In this document: positions 44,567-52,172 of the stretch, in pieces
Numbering within the stretch: position 1 is the stretch's first letter
How the letters are laid out: the number at the start of each line of letters is the position of its first letter
From: Micromonospora sp. BL4
GTDB lineage: Bacteria; Actinomycetota; Actinomycetes; Mycobacteriales; Micromonosporaceae
Length of the DNA: 64,000 nt
Assembly: GCF_003667505.1 (NCBI RefSeq)
Contig: NZ_RCVJ01000075.1
Location: forward strand, 1 to 64,000
Direction of reading: 5' to 3'
Program-made: the position numbers and the translations under genes
Notes under the pieces: generated by a model
What the model saw: the letters and a program-made list of their open reading frames with translations, nothing else
What the model was told of the DNA's origin: nothing
The model's database searches: none

Positions 44567-45549
44567 TCCTGGTGCTGCGGGCGCTCGGCGTCGGCGATCT
44601 CGCCGCCGGGGTGCCGGCCCTCCGCGCGCTACGCGCCGCGTACCCCGACGAGGAGCTGGCGCTGGTCGCGCCCCGGTGGCTGAGCCCGCTGATCGACCTG
44701 GTGGGCGGCGTGGACCGGTTGGTCGAGGCGGACGGGCTGGGCCACCTGAGGTGGCCCGGCCCGCCGCCGGAGCTGGCGGTCAACCTGCACGGCCGAGGGC
44801 CGCAGTCGCACCGCATGCTCGCCGGGGTCGGGCCGCGCCGGCTGCTCGCCTTCGCCAACCACGAGGCCGGGCACGAGGACGGGCCACCGTGGCGCGCCGA
44901 CGAGCACGAGGTGGACCGCTGGTGCCGGATGCTCGCCTGGTACGGCATTCCCGCCGACCGCGGTGATCTGGCGCTGGCCCGGCCCGTGGCCGGTGGACTG
45001 CCGGCCGGGGTCAGCGTCGTGCATCCCGGCGCCAAGGCGTCGCAGCGGCGCTGGCCACCGGAGCGCTTCGCGGCGGTCGCTCGGACGCTGGCCGGGCGGG
45101 GGCACCGGGTGGTGGTCACCGGCAACCCGGGGGAGCGAGGCATTGCTGAGGAGGTCGCGCGCCGGGCCGGGCTTCCCGACGACGCGGTGCTGGCGGGGCA
45201 GACCGGTCTCGGCGAGCTGGCCACCCTGGTCGCCCACGCTCGTCTGGTGCTCAGCGGTGACACCGGCATCGGCCACCTCGCCACCGCGTACGCCACCCCG
45301 TCGGTGCTGCTGTTCGGCCCGGTGTCACCCGCGCACTGGGGCCCACCGCCGGGCCGGCCCTGTCACGAGGCGCTCTGGGTCGGGCCGCGTCCGGCGGGCG
45401 ACGGCACGGCGGTGCACACGGCGCTCGCCGAGCTGGACGTGCCGGCGGTGCTGGCCGCCATCGACCGCGTGACCCGGGCTTCCGCTCGTGCTGCCCCGCC
45501 GGCCCAGCCGGCACCCTCCGCCGTCCTGTGGGCGGAGGCTGCGCCCTAG
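44563..45549 (+). CDS. Second GT9 glycosyltransferase (heptosyltransferase-like)
   Basis: 328 residues of family GT9: MILVLRALGVGDLAAGVPAL at the start (the conserved xxxGD turn), NLHGRGPQSHRML, SVVHPGAKASQRRWPPERFA, GHRVVVTGNPGERGIAEEVA, LVLSGDTGIGHLATAYATPS. The pattern agrees with ADP-heptose-using transferases, and it is the last gene of the operon. Together with the GT9 half of the fusion it suggests at least two heptose transfers. It ends 12 bases before the convergent GAF-ANTAR gene. Confidence 0.9.
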   Translation: MILVLRALGVGDLAAGVPALRALRAAYPDEELALVAPRWLSPLIDLVGGVDRLVEADGLGHLRWPGPPPELAVNLHGRGPQSHRMLAGVGPRRLLAFANHEAGHEDGPPWRADEHEVDRWCRMLAWYGIPADRGDLALARPVAGGLPAGVSVVHPGAKASQRRWPPERFAAVARTLAGRGHRVVVTGNPGERGIAEEVARRAGLPDDAVLAGQTGLGELATLVAHARLVLSGDTGIGHLATAYATPSVLLFGPVSPAHWGPPPGRPCHEALWVGPRPAGDGTAVHTALAELDVPAVLAAIDRVTRASARAAPPAQPAPSAVLWAEAAP

Positions 45550-45561
45550 CCGCCCGAGCGT

Positions 45562-46272
45562 TCAGGACCGCCGCCTGTGGGTGGCCTGCTCCACCAGTGT
45601 CTCGGCGACATCACGCAGCTTCTGGTTGGAGTCCTGGGAGATCTTGGCGAGCACCGCGAAGGCCTCATCGGCGCTGCACCGCCGGCGTTCCATGATGATG
45701 CCCTTGGCCTGCTCGATGACGGCACGGCTGCGCATCGCGTTGCGCATCTGCTCCGCCAGCGCGGCAGCGCTGTCATAGCGCTGTGCGTTGGCCACGGCGA
45801 CCGCCGCGTGGCCGGCGAAGGTCTGGGCCAACTGGACGACCTCGGTGAAGGCCCGCGGCGCCCGGCCATAGATGTTCAGCGCGCCGACCACCGCCTCCTG
45901 GATGGGCAGAGCCACCGACAGAGAGCTCGCGGCCCCGGTGGCGCGTGCGCTCGCGGCCCAAGTCGGCCAACGGCGCTCCGTGGCCATGTCCTCGACCATG
46001 ATGACGGTGCCGCTGCTGGCGGCATCCAGGCACGGGCCGCGGCCCTGCTCGTACTGCAACTCGTCGAGCCGCAACGCCAGGTCCCCGGTGTACGCCGCGG
46101 TGTACGACCTGGAGCCCTGAATCAGGGTCACCGACACGTCCTCGGACCCGGGCACCGTCTGTTTGGCGATCTCCGTGATCCTGACCAGGACGGCGTTGAG
46201 GCTCGCTTCGCCGTACCGGATCGTACCCAGCTCGATGAGGGCCTGGGTGAGATCGAGGGGTGTCTGTGGCAT
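45562..46272 (-). CDS. GAF-ANTAR regulator (copy 1)
   Basis: 236 residues: N-terminal GAF sensor (residues about 25-165; [60 protein letters not shown]) and C-terminal ANTAR RNA-binding domain ([20 protein letters not shown], then IIMERRRCSADEAFAVLAKI). ANTAR proteins bind paired hexaloop hairpins in nascent RNA and block termination; the AKGIIM and AF core residues are present. Signal unknown. ATG 46272 (MPQTPLDLTQ) gives the same start as copy 2. A close paralogue is at 49.7 kb. Confidence 0.9.
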   Translation of the reverse strand: MPQTPLDLTQALIELGTIRYGEASLNAVLVRITEIAKQTVPGSEDVSVTLIQGSRSYTAAYTGDLALRLDELQYEQGRGPCLDAASSGTVIMVEDMATERRWPTWAASARATGAASSLSVALPIQEAVVGALNIYGRAPRAFTEVVQLAQTFAGHAAVAVANAQRYDSAAALAEQMRNAMRSRAVIEQAKGIIMERRRCSADEAFAVLAKISQDSNQKLRDVAETLVEQATHRRRS

Positions 46273-46547
46273 GCGTCTGGCGTCCTTGCGGAACGGGCGC
46301 GGTCGACCTCGAACGAAGCTGGACAGCGCGGGGCGGGCGGCCCGCGTGCAACGGACCGCTGTAGGACCCGACGTGGGGTCAGGACCAGCGCCGCTGCTTG
46401 ACGCTCGTTCGCGACGTCTGTGCAGACGCGCTACCGAAGAGCATTTTACGATCCACACCGCACGGAGGGGCACTCGGGCAGCACGTGTGATCGGTTTGCC
46501 GGGACCTGCCCGACCGCGGGACCTCCGAGCCGTGACGCGAGCCGATC

Positions 46548-47057
46548 TCAGGCATGGCGGGCAAGGGGCGGCCCGTCACCGCTGCGGCCGGGGACCGGTC
46601 GGCATGGCGTCCTGGGGGCCGTGTCGTCGGCCGCCACCGGCGGGACGAGGCCCTCTCGTCGGATGGGTGGAGCCTGGATGCCGAGGAGGTCGCCGACGCC
46701 CGTCACGCCGAGGATGTACCGGACGGTCGGCGATACGGCGGGCAGCGTGAGGACGCCGCCGGCACACGTGACCAGGTGCCGAGCCCGGAGCAGGGCGCTG
46801 ATTCCGTGCGCGCCGAAGAAGGTGACCTCGGACATGTCCAGCGCCACCTGCTGCGGAGCGGGGCGTGCCGCGACCAGCGCGACCATGTCGACGAGCAGGT
46901 GGGCGCTGCTCATATCGACCTCGCCGGACGCGCGGATCAATGTGATTGGTCCCGCACTCGTCGCGGCGACGCACAGAATGGGTTCGCCCGCTGGCACGAG
47001 CCGTCCGAATGGCAAGTTGTGGCCCTCAGGCCCAGAACGCTGCATTGTGTGCGACAT
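46548..47057 (-). CDS. STAS-domain anti-sigma factor antagonist homologue (copy 2)
   Basis: 169 residues with a STAS domain at about 30-125: PITLIRASGEVDMSSAHLLV, QQVALDMSEVTFFGAHGISA, then a long Pro/Arg tail. The activating loop is GAHG instead of DSSG, as in copies 1 and 3. ATG 47057 is chosen because GGAG precedes it by seven bases (CCGGAGAAAAAC); the open frame goes further upstream through the conserved promoter-leader and is not coding. It has the longest N-terminal extension of the three copies. Confidence 0.82.
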   Translation of the reverse strand: MSHTMQRSGPEGHNLPFGRLVPAGEPILCVAATSAGPITLIRASGEVDMSSAHLLVDMVALVAARPAPQQVALDMSEVTFFGAHGISALLRARHLVTCAGGVLTLPAVSPTVRYILGVTGVGDLLGIQAPPIRREGLVPPVAADDTAPRTPCRPVPGRSGDGPPLARHA

Positions 47058-47132
47058 GTTTTTCTCCGGGCAGGACTCGAATTTCTGTCGCCTTCGCCAC
47101 GGCAGTTGCGGCGGGACGGCCGGTCGGGCACA

Positions 47133-47177
47133 TGTCTTGACCCGTCGTCGACGGTACCTCTTTCCCGCCTCACACGC
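47133..47177 (-). promoter_or_regulatory. Conserved promoter and leader motif of STAS gene 2
   Basis: On the minus strand: GCGT, 14 bases, AGGTAC (47154-47177), then CGGGTCAAGACA (47133-47144), ten bases after GGTA. It continues TGTGCCCG, and CGGGU pairs with GCCCG over a ten-base loop: a 5-bp stem at the predicted 5' end of the message. Confidence 0.6.
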
Positions 47178-47209
47178 ATCACGCGGCAACCGGCTGTGAA
47201 CCTCCGTCA

Positions 47210-47509
47210 CTAAAGATCGGCTTGAGACCCGCCAGACACCTGGCACCCTTCGGCCCGCGTTGTGGTGGGCGTCGTCGGTACGTGCCGTCCCGCTTCGGTG
47301 AGCCTCAAACGCAGCAGTTCGCGCACGAGAACTTGTCCTCCGGCGAGGGCTACGGCGACGGGGATCATCAGGCTGGTCAGTGCCAGGGCGGCGACAGTCC
47401 AGCCCGGCAGCCCGGCGGCGAGCGCGACGACGGTCAGCGCGGTGAAGACGGCCAGCTTGCGGCGGGTCCGCGACAGGGGGACGAGACGTGGCGTGGCGAC
47501 GGAGGACAT
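47210..47509 (-). CDS. Small two-helix membrane protein
   Basis: 99 residues with two hydrophobic helices (LAVFTALTVVALAAGLPGWT, VAALALTSLMIPVAVALAGG) and a basic N-terminus (LVPLSRTRRK), then a polar tail rich in Thr. Both ends probably face the cytoplasm. ATG 47509 follows GGGAG. It sits between Mn catalase 2 and STAS 2 on the same strand. No family recognised. Confidence 0.65.
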   Translation of the reverse strand: MSSVATPRLVPLSRTRRKLAVFTALTVVALAAGLPGWTVAALALTSLMIPVAVALAGGQVLVRELLRLRLTEAGRHVPTTPTTTRAEGCQVSGGSQADL

Positions 47510-47592
47510 GGACTACTCCCTTGCCGAGAACTACAGGACGACAAGCTGCGTGCCGGGCCGCCCGGCGTACCGGGCGGCCCGGCGAGGTGGGA

Positions 47593-48462
47593 TCAGGTGA
47601 GCTTGCTCTTGACCTTGTTGGCGACGCCCCGCGCCATGCCCGGGTTGGTGCCGTACAGGCGGGGGTCGCCGGGTGCGAGTACGGGTTCGGGGGCGTGGGC
47701 GCGGGGGCTGTGGTCGTAGGTGAATTCGCCCTTGCCGTCGGGGGTGGGGCCGGAGGCCCAGCGGCCTTCGGCGGCGTCCTGGCCGGGGGAGAAGTCGAGG
47801 TAGGTGTAGCTGAACTCCTTGGTGAACTCCTTGGAGTCGGTGAAGGCGTCGGGCACCGGCATGTCTTCCAGGCCGTCCTGTTTGAGTTGTTCGATGGCGG
47901 CGAGCCACATGTTCTGGTGCATGGTGTCGCGGGCCAGCAGGAAGCGCAGCATCTGTTTGACGCCGGGGTCGTCGGTCATGTTGAACAGTCGGGCGACCTG
48001 GAGGCGGCCTTGTGCTTCGGCGGTGGCGTTGAGGTGGAAGTCGGCCATGAGGTTGCCGCTGGCGGTGATGAACGCGGCGTTCCAGGGCACGCCGTTGCTG
48101 TCGGTGGGCAGGGCGCCGCCGCCGCCGTGGATGAAGTGCGCGGGGTTGGAGCCGCCGTAGACGGCGGCGACCATGGGGTTGTCGTCGGCGGCTTCCTGCA
48201 GGGACAGGGGGGCGTTCTCCAGCAGGCGGGTGATCATGGTGGCGATCATTTCGACGTGGCCCATCTCCTCGGTGCCGACGTCCAGGAGCAGGTCCTTGTA
48301 CTTGCCGGGCAGTCGACAGTTCCAGCCCTGGTAGAGGTACTGGTTGGCGACGGTCATCTCGCCCCACTTGCCGCCCAGGATCTCCTGCAACCGGCGGGCG
48401 AACGCCGCGTCCGGGCCGTCCGGCTTCGCCTCGAACTGCAGGTCCTTGATGTGGCTGAACAT
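47593..48462 (-). CDS. Manganese catalase (copy 2)
   Basis: 289 residues, a paralogue of the 23.4-kb gene. The dimanganese ligands are conserved: E in GGKWGEMTVANQYLYQG, E and H in GTEEMGHVEMIATM, E in ATAEAQGRLQVARL and H in LARDTMHQNMWL. The two copies are well under full identity in the N-terminal third (LQFEAKPDGPDAAF against LQFQARPEKPDALF), so the duplication is old. ATG 48462 has GAGGAGG five bases upstream. A STAS gene precedes it on the same strand. Confidence 0.95.
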   Translation of the reverse strand: MFSHIKDLQFEAKPDGPDAAFARRLQEILGGKWGEMTVANQYLYQGWNCRLPGKYKDLLLDVGTEEMGHVEMIATMITRLLENAPLSLQEAADDNPMVAAVYGGSNPAHFIHGGGGALPTDSNGVPWNAAFITASGNLMADFHLNATAEAQGRLQVARLFNMTDDPGVKQMLRFLLARDTMHQNMWLAAIEQLKQDGLEDMPVPDAFTDSKEFTKEFSYTYLDFSPGQDAAEGRWASGPTPDGKGEFTYDHSPRAHAPEPVLAPGDPRLYGTNPGMARGVANKVKSKLT

Positions 48463-48793
48463 GGGTCCTCCTCGGTGCCGTTGCTGTGGGCAGGGAGACT
48501 TCCCGCCGCGGTGGCCCGCCCAGGCCAATCGGCGGCCCCGGCGGGCCATCCGTGGGCATGGTGGGGGCAGCACCCCGATCGCGCCCCTGAGGTGGCGGCC
48601 GGCGTACGCAGAGACGTTCGCCGGCGGCGGCGAGCAGATGAGCGAGCGGTGGGCGGCACCGGTTGGTCATTGTCGGCCGCCGCAGGACCGTGGAGACGTC
48701 GCTGACGGGCTGCGGCGCGAACCCGGTCGGTCGCGGTGCACATCCCGGACGGCCGGGCCACGGCGAAGGGCGCCTCAGCCGGCGCCGTGTCCG
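48463..48793. other. 331-bp region without a gene between STAS 3 and Mn catalase 2
   Basis: Both strands were read; frames are Arg/Pro/Gly-rich with no family sequence. It must hold the Mn catalase 2 promoter, but no GGGTA -10 or other convincing box was found, unlike the corresponding gap at 24307-24567. Confidence 0.45.
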
Positions 48794-49228
48794 TCAGACA
48801 CTGGACAGCGCGGACACCCGGGGGGCCAGTTGGGCGACGGGCCGCGCTGTCTGCTCGCCATGGCGGTGGCCGCGGCCCGGACAGAGACTCGTCAGTGTGC
48901 CGGTCGCCGTCAGGATGGCGATGACGCAGGGGGCCGCATCGCGCAGGATCAGCTCAACCTGGGCGTGGGCCGCGGTGCTCTGTACGCGCAGCAGGGCGCT
49001 GATGCCATGGGCGCTGAAGAAGGTCACGCCGGACAAATCGAGCACGAGTCGCGCGGGCCGCCGACCGATCCCGTGTTCAGCCAGGTCGGTGATGAGGTGC
49101 GCGTTGCTCATGTCGATTTCACCGCTGACGGTGATCACTATCAGCGGTCCCTCGGTGTCCAGGGACAGCGTCATGATCGGCTCGGCGGGCCGGATCTGAT
49201 GGCGGACGGGGTGCTTGAAGGTCGACAA
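48794..49228 (-). CDS. STAS-domain anti-sigma factor antagonist homologue (copy 3)
   Basis: 144 residues; STAS core PLIVITVSGEIDMSNAHLIT, ARLVLDLSGVTFFSAHGISA, LLRVQSTAAHAQVELILRD. The loop is SAHG; the phosphorylatable Ser of SpoIIAA is replaced by His, as in both other copies. TTG 49228 has GGAGG four bases upstream. It is upstream of Mn catalase 2, matching the arrangement of STAS 1 and Mn catalase 1. The three proteins share DMSNAHL or DMSSAHL. Confidence 0.85.
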   Translation of the reverse strand: MSTFKHPVRHQIRPAEPIMTLSLDTEGPLIVITVSGEIDMSNAHLITDLAEHGIGRRPARLVLDLSGVTFFSAHGISALLRVQSTAAHAQVELILRDAAPCVIAILTATGTLTSLCPGRGHRHGEQTARPVAQLAPRVSALSSV

Positions 49229-49658
49229 CGCGCCTCCCGATGGTGCATCGGTCAGTTGCGGTCAGCCCCGCGTTGGCGGCGGCGACCTTGGGCGCATGTC
49301 TTGACCCGTTGACCACCCTACCCGCAGTGCTGGTCGTCAGCACCTGGGCAGTGCGAGTGGGGGACTGCCTGCGACGCTGATCACGACCCGCACGCCCGGC
49401 TCACTCGCCACGCCGCTCCGGACGGCGGCGGGATGTCACGCCCATCGCGCAGAGGCGTTCAACAGCCGGGAAGAGTAGATTGGTAGTCCTGTAGCCCGCA
49501 TCCCCCAAATTGGTGCGGCGAGCCGGCGTCGAAGAAGCGGCGTGGGTCCCGGTTCCGCCCTCGCGGCTCCGTGCAGCGGCCCGCCACCGTGGGCTGCCAT
49601 CCGCGCGTTCACCCGGCTTCGGCCCGCGGCCGCGCGCCGCTCGTGAGGATGTGGCGCC
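49229..49658. other. 430-bp divergent intergenic region
   Basis: Separates STAS 3 (minus) from GAF-ANTAR 2 (plus). It holds the STAS 3 promoter-leader at 49297-49323. For the plus-strand gene no clear -10/-35 pair was identified; no additional coding frame with family sequence was seen. Confidence 0.5.
49297..49323 (-). promoter_or_regulatory. Conserved promoter and leader motif of STAS gene 3
   Basis: On the minus strand: GGGTAG (49318-49323), then ten bases after GGGTA, CGGGTCAAGACA (49297-49308), followed by TGCGCCC. GGGU and GCCC can pair over a ten-base loop. A clear GNNT -35 is not present here. Confidence 0.55.
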
Positions 49659-50399
49659 ATGGCCCGACCCTCCATCGACCCCGCAGACGCCTTCGCCGAA
49701 CTCGGCCGCATCAAACTCCAGGACAACAGTCTCGACGGCGTCCTTCAGCGCGTCGCCAATCTCGCCAGACGAGCCCTGCCCATCCCGGTGGAGGTGTCGG
49801 TCACGCTGGTGCGCGGCGAGACCGCGCACACCGCCGCCTATACCGATGACCTGGCCCGAGACCTCGACGAGCGGCAGTACGCGCAGGGTCGTGGCCCCTG
49901 CCTGGAGGCCTCGCTCAGCGGCACCGTCGTCACGGTGCCGGACCTCGCCGCCGAGGACCGCTGGCCGGACTGGGCCGACCGCGGCCGCAAGGCCGGAGTG
50001 GGAAGTTCCGTGTCGATCGGCCTGCCGATCCAGGAGGCGGTCGTCGGAGCGCTGAACGTCTATGCGCGTACGCCGCACGCCTTCGACGACGAGTCGGTCT
50101 CGATCCTCAACACGTTCGGCGCCTACGCCGCTGTGGCCCTGGCCAACGCGCAGCTCTACGACAGCACCACCACCCTCGCCCGGCAGATGCAGGAGGCGAT
50201 GGCGAGCCGAGCGGTCATCGAGCAGGCCAAGGGCATCATCATGGCCGAGCGCCGCTGCACTCCCGAGCAGGCGTTCGCAATCCTGTCGAAGGTGTCGCAG
50301 GACTCCAACCGCAAGGTCCGCGAGGTGGCCCAGGCCATGGTCGAGCGGGCCGCCCGGCCTTCCGGGGTCGAGCGAGCCGCCCGGCCTTCCGGGGTCTGA
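49659..50399 (+). CDS. GAF-ANTAR regulator (copy 2)
   Basis: 246 residues, paralogue of copy 1. [108 protein letters not shown]. The final 18 residues are a tandem duplication [18 protein letters not shown] encoded by two 27-bp repeats. ATG 49659 gives the same start as copy 1 ([14 protein letters not shown] versus QTPLDLTQALIELG). Expected to act as an antiterminator at RNA with ANTAR hairpins; I did not find such a pair in this window. Confidence 0.9.
   Translation: MARPSIDPADAFAELGRIKLQDNSLDGVLQRVANLARRALPIPVEVSVTLVRGETAHTAAYTDDLARDLDERQYAQGRGPCLEASLSGTVVTVPDLAAEDRWPDWADRGRKAGVGSSVSIGLPIQEAVVGALNVYARTPHAFDDESVSILNTFGAYAAVALANAQLYDSTTTLARQMQEAMASRAVIEQAKGIIMAERRCTPEQAFAILSKVSQDSNRKVREVAQAMVERAARPSGVERAARPSGV
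50343..50396 (+). repeat. 27-bp tandem duplication at the GAF-ANTAR 2 3' end
   Basis: GAGCGGGCCGCCCGGCCTTC, continuing CGGGGTC, occupies 50343-50369 and is repeated at 50370-50396 with a single base change (GGGCC to GAGCC). It precedes the TGA and adds nine residues in frame. Confidence 0.8.
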
Positions 50400-50479
50400 G
50401 CGCGCCGAGGCCCCGGAGCTCCCGGGTGGCCGCAGCCGGCCGGGAGACGATGTCCTCTGGCGTTCGGCGTGCCTGCTTG

Positions 50480-50485
50480 GATAAT
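50480..50485 (+). promoter_or_regulatory. Promoter of the nucleoside hydrolase
   Basis: GATAAT within TTGGATAATGG resembles a -10 box; the ATG is nine bases downstream, so the transcript is likely nearly leaderless. The -35 is not clear. Confidence 0.4.
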
Positions 50486-50494
50486 GGGTTCCCC

Positions 50495-51451
50495 ATGGAT
50501 AATCGCCATCTCGTCCTGCTGGACACCGACATCGGCAACGACATCGACGACGCGGTGTGCCTCGCCTATCTGCTGGCGCAGCCCCACTGTGATCTGCTCG
50601 GCATCACGACGGTCACCGCCGAGCCGGAACAGCGGGCCGCCCTCGCCAGCGTGCTCTGCCAGACGGCGGGCCGCCGCGTGCCGATCTTTCCGGGGGCGCC
50701 GGCGCCATTGGCCAGCCCACCGGTCCAGGGTCCACCCCCGCAGGCCGCCGCGCTCGCACGATGGGCTCACAAGGATTCCTTCCCCGCCGGCGAGGCGGTG
50801 GAGTTCCTGCGGCGGACGATCCGCGCGCACCCCGGTCAGGTGACGCTGCTGGCGATCGGCCCGCTGACGAACGTCGCGCTGCTGTTCGCCGTCGACCCGC
50901 AGATTCCGTCGTTGTTACGGTCGCTGGTCATGATGGGCGGGTCGTTCGCCGAAGGCTCCGGCCCGGAATGGAACATCCACTGTGATCCGTACGCGGCGGC
51001 CCGCGTCTATGCCGCGGCGGTACCGGTCCACCGCTCGATCGGCCTCGACGTCACGACCCGGGTCCAGATGAAGGCCGACGAGTTTCTCCGGCGGTGCGGT
51101 GACATCCCGCTGCTGCGCCCGGTCGCCGACATGGCCGCGTCCTGGTTCGCTGATCGCCCAGAGGTCACGTTCCACGACCCGCTGGCGGCGGCGACGCTCT
51201 TCGACCCCGCGCTCTGCTCCTTCGCCGCCGGCGAGGTGGCCGTCAGGTGCGAGGGCGGGCCGGCGGCGGGCATCACGACCTGGCGGCCCGCCGACGACGT
51301 CGAGCCCGGCCCGGAGGCCGGCTCCGGCGCCCGGACGGAAGGCCGGGTGCCGGCGCCGCACGAGGTCGCACTCGACGTGCGAGAGCAGGCGTTCCTCGAT
51401 CACTACTTCGCGGTCGTGGAGGCGTTCTCGTCCACCGGTGCACAGGACTGA
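50495..51451 (+). CDS. Nucleoside hydrolase (IunH-type)
   Basis: 318 residues of the inosine-uridine nucleoside hydrolase fold. The calcium-binding motif is [20 protein letters not shown]; later conserved parts are [20 protein letters not shown] and [14 protein letters not shown] with the Ca ligand Asp, plus [13 protein letters not shown] carrying the catalytic His region. Splits the N-glycosidic bond of ribonucleosides. The 45 residues before the end are an Ala/Gly/Pro insertion. ATG 50495 is chosen; it stands alone, not clearly linked to the LacI-controlled genes downstream. Confidence 0.9.
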   Translation: MDNRHLVLLDTDIGNDIDDAVCLAYLLAQPHCDLLGITTVTAEPEQRAALASVLCQTAGRRVPIFPGAPAPLASPPVQGPPPQAAALARWAHKDSFPAGEAVEFLRRTIRAHPGQVTLLAIGPLTNVALLFAVDPQIPSLLRSLVMMGGSFAEGSGPEWNIHCDPYAAARVYAAAVPVHRSIGLDVTTRVQMKADEFLRRCGDIPLLRPVADMAASWFADRPEVTFHDPLAAATLFDPALCSFAAGEVAVRCEGGPAAGITTWRPADDVEPGPEAGSGARTEGRVPAPHEVALDVREQAFLDHYFAVVEAFSSTGAQD

Positions 51452-51506
51452 CCCGACCACGCCGGGCGCCGATCCTGGCGTCAGTGCCCGTGACTCCCGG
51501 CGTCGG

Positions 51507-52172
51507 CTACCGGCTGGCCCACAACAGCCCGCGCTCGGTCAGCGTCCGCACCTCCTGGTGGTCGAGATCCTCGGGCCGGTGCCCGATCGTCGAGACGAAG
51601 ACACGGCCGAGGCCCCACTGCCGGGTCCAGACCGCCGGGGACACCACGTCCTGGCGCCACGGCGTCTCGGGCGTCGCGCGGAAGCGGGTCGTGGCCAGCA
51701 CGTCGTTTCCCGCGTCGGTCAGCATCCAGTACTGCTCGGTGACCTGACTCCACCGCCGCTGGATGCCGGCGACGATCGGATGGTCGGCCCGTTCGGGCAC
51801 CACCTCGATCTCGTGCTCGACGAAGCCGCCGGGGTGCTCCGCGAACTGGCCCCCGGTCATCTGGAGGTACGGCGTCGATGCGCGGAACGAGTCGACGATC
51901 CCGCCGTGCCAGCCGGCGAACCCGGTGCCGGCCCGTACGGCCGCCACGAGCCCCGCGATCTGCTCCTCGGTGGCGGTGCCCATGGTCCAGCACTGCACGA
52001 CCAGGTCGGTCCGTGCCATCCGGTCGGCGTCCGCGTAGTCGGCGAGATCGTCGCTCACCTCGACGGCGAAGCCGTTGTCGCGGAGGAAGGGCACGAACCG
52101 GTCGGTCGTCTCGATCGGCTGGTGCCCCTCCCAGCCGCCCCGGACGACCAGCGCGCGGCGATCGGTCGTCAC
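51507..52172 (-). CDS. ThuA-like domain protein
   Basis: 221 residues of the ThuA (trehalose utilisation) glutamine-amidotransferase-like fold: RALVVRGGWEGHQPIETTDR, YADADRMARTDLVVQCWTMG, FAGWHGGIVDSFRASTPYLQ, with the terminal SPAVWTRQWGLGRVFVSTIG. The GWHGG turn is the ThuA signature. Relatives lie in clusters for sugar or keto-sugar use; reaction unknown. GTG 52172 overlaps the xylanase stop by 4 bp (GTGA), making a two-gene operon expressed under the LacI operator at 53413. Confidence 0.85.
   Translation of the reverse strand: MTTDRRALVVRGGWEGHQPIETTDRFVPFLRDNGFAVEVSDDLADYADADRMARTDLVVQCWTMGTATEEQIAGLVAAVRAGTGFAGWHGGIVDSFRASTPYLQMTGGQFAEHPGGFVEHEIEVVPERADHPIVAGIQRRWSQVTEQYWMLTDAGNDVLATTRFRATPETPWRQDVVSPAVWTRQWGLGRVFVSTIGHRPEDLDHQEVRTLTERGLLWASR

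Noticed and set aside
35175..45549. The operon considered as an aminoglycoside or septacidin-like antibiotic cluster.
   Set aside because: No aminotransferases, core scaffold synthases or resistance genes of those pathways are present; a surface glycan fits better, though small-molecule products are not excluded.
47057..47182. Short upstream frame beginning at the ATG inside the leader loop of STAS 2 (and a short one in STAS 3).
   Set aside because: No ribosome-binding site, the frames differ between copies, and STAS 1 has no ATG there; upstream peptide control cannot be supported.
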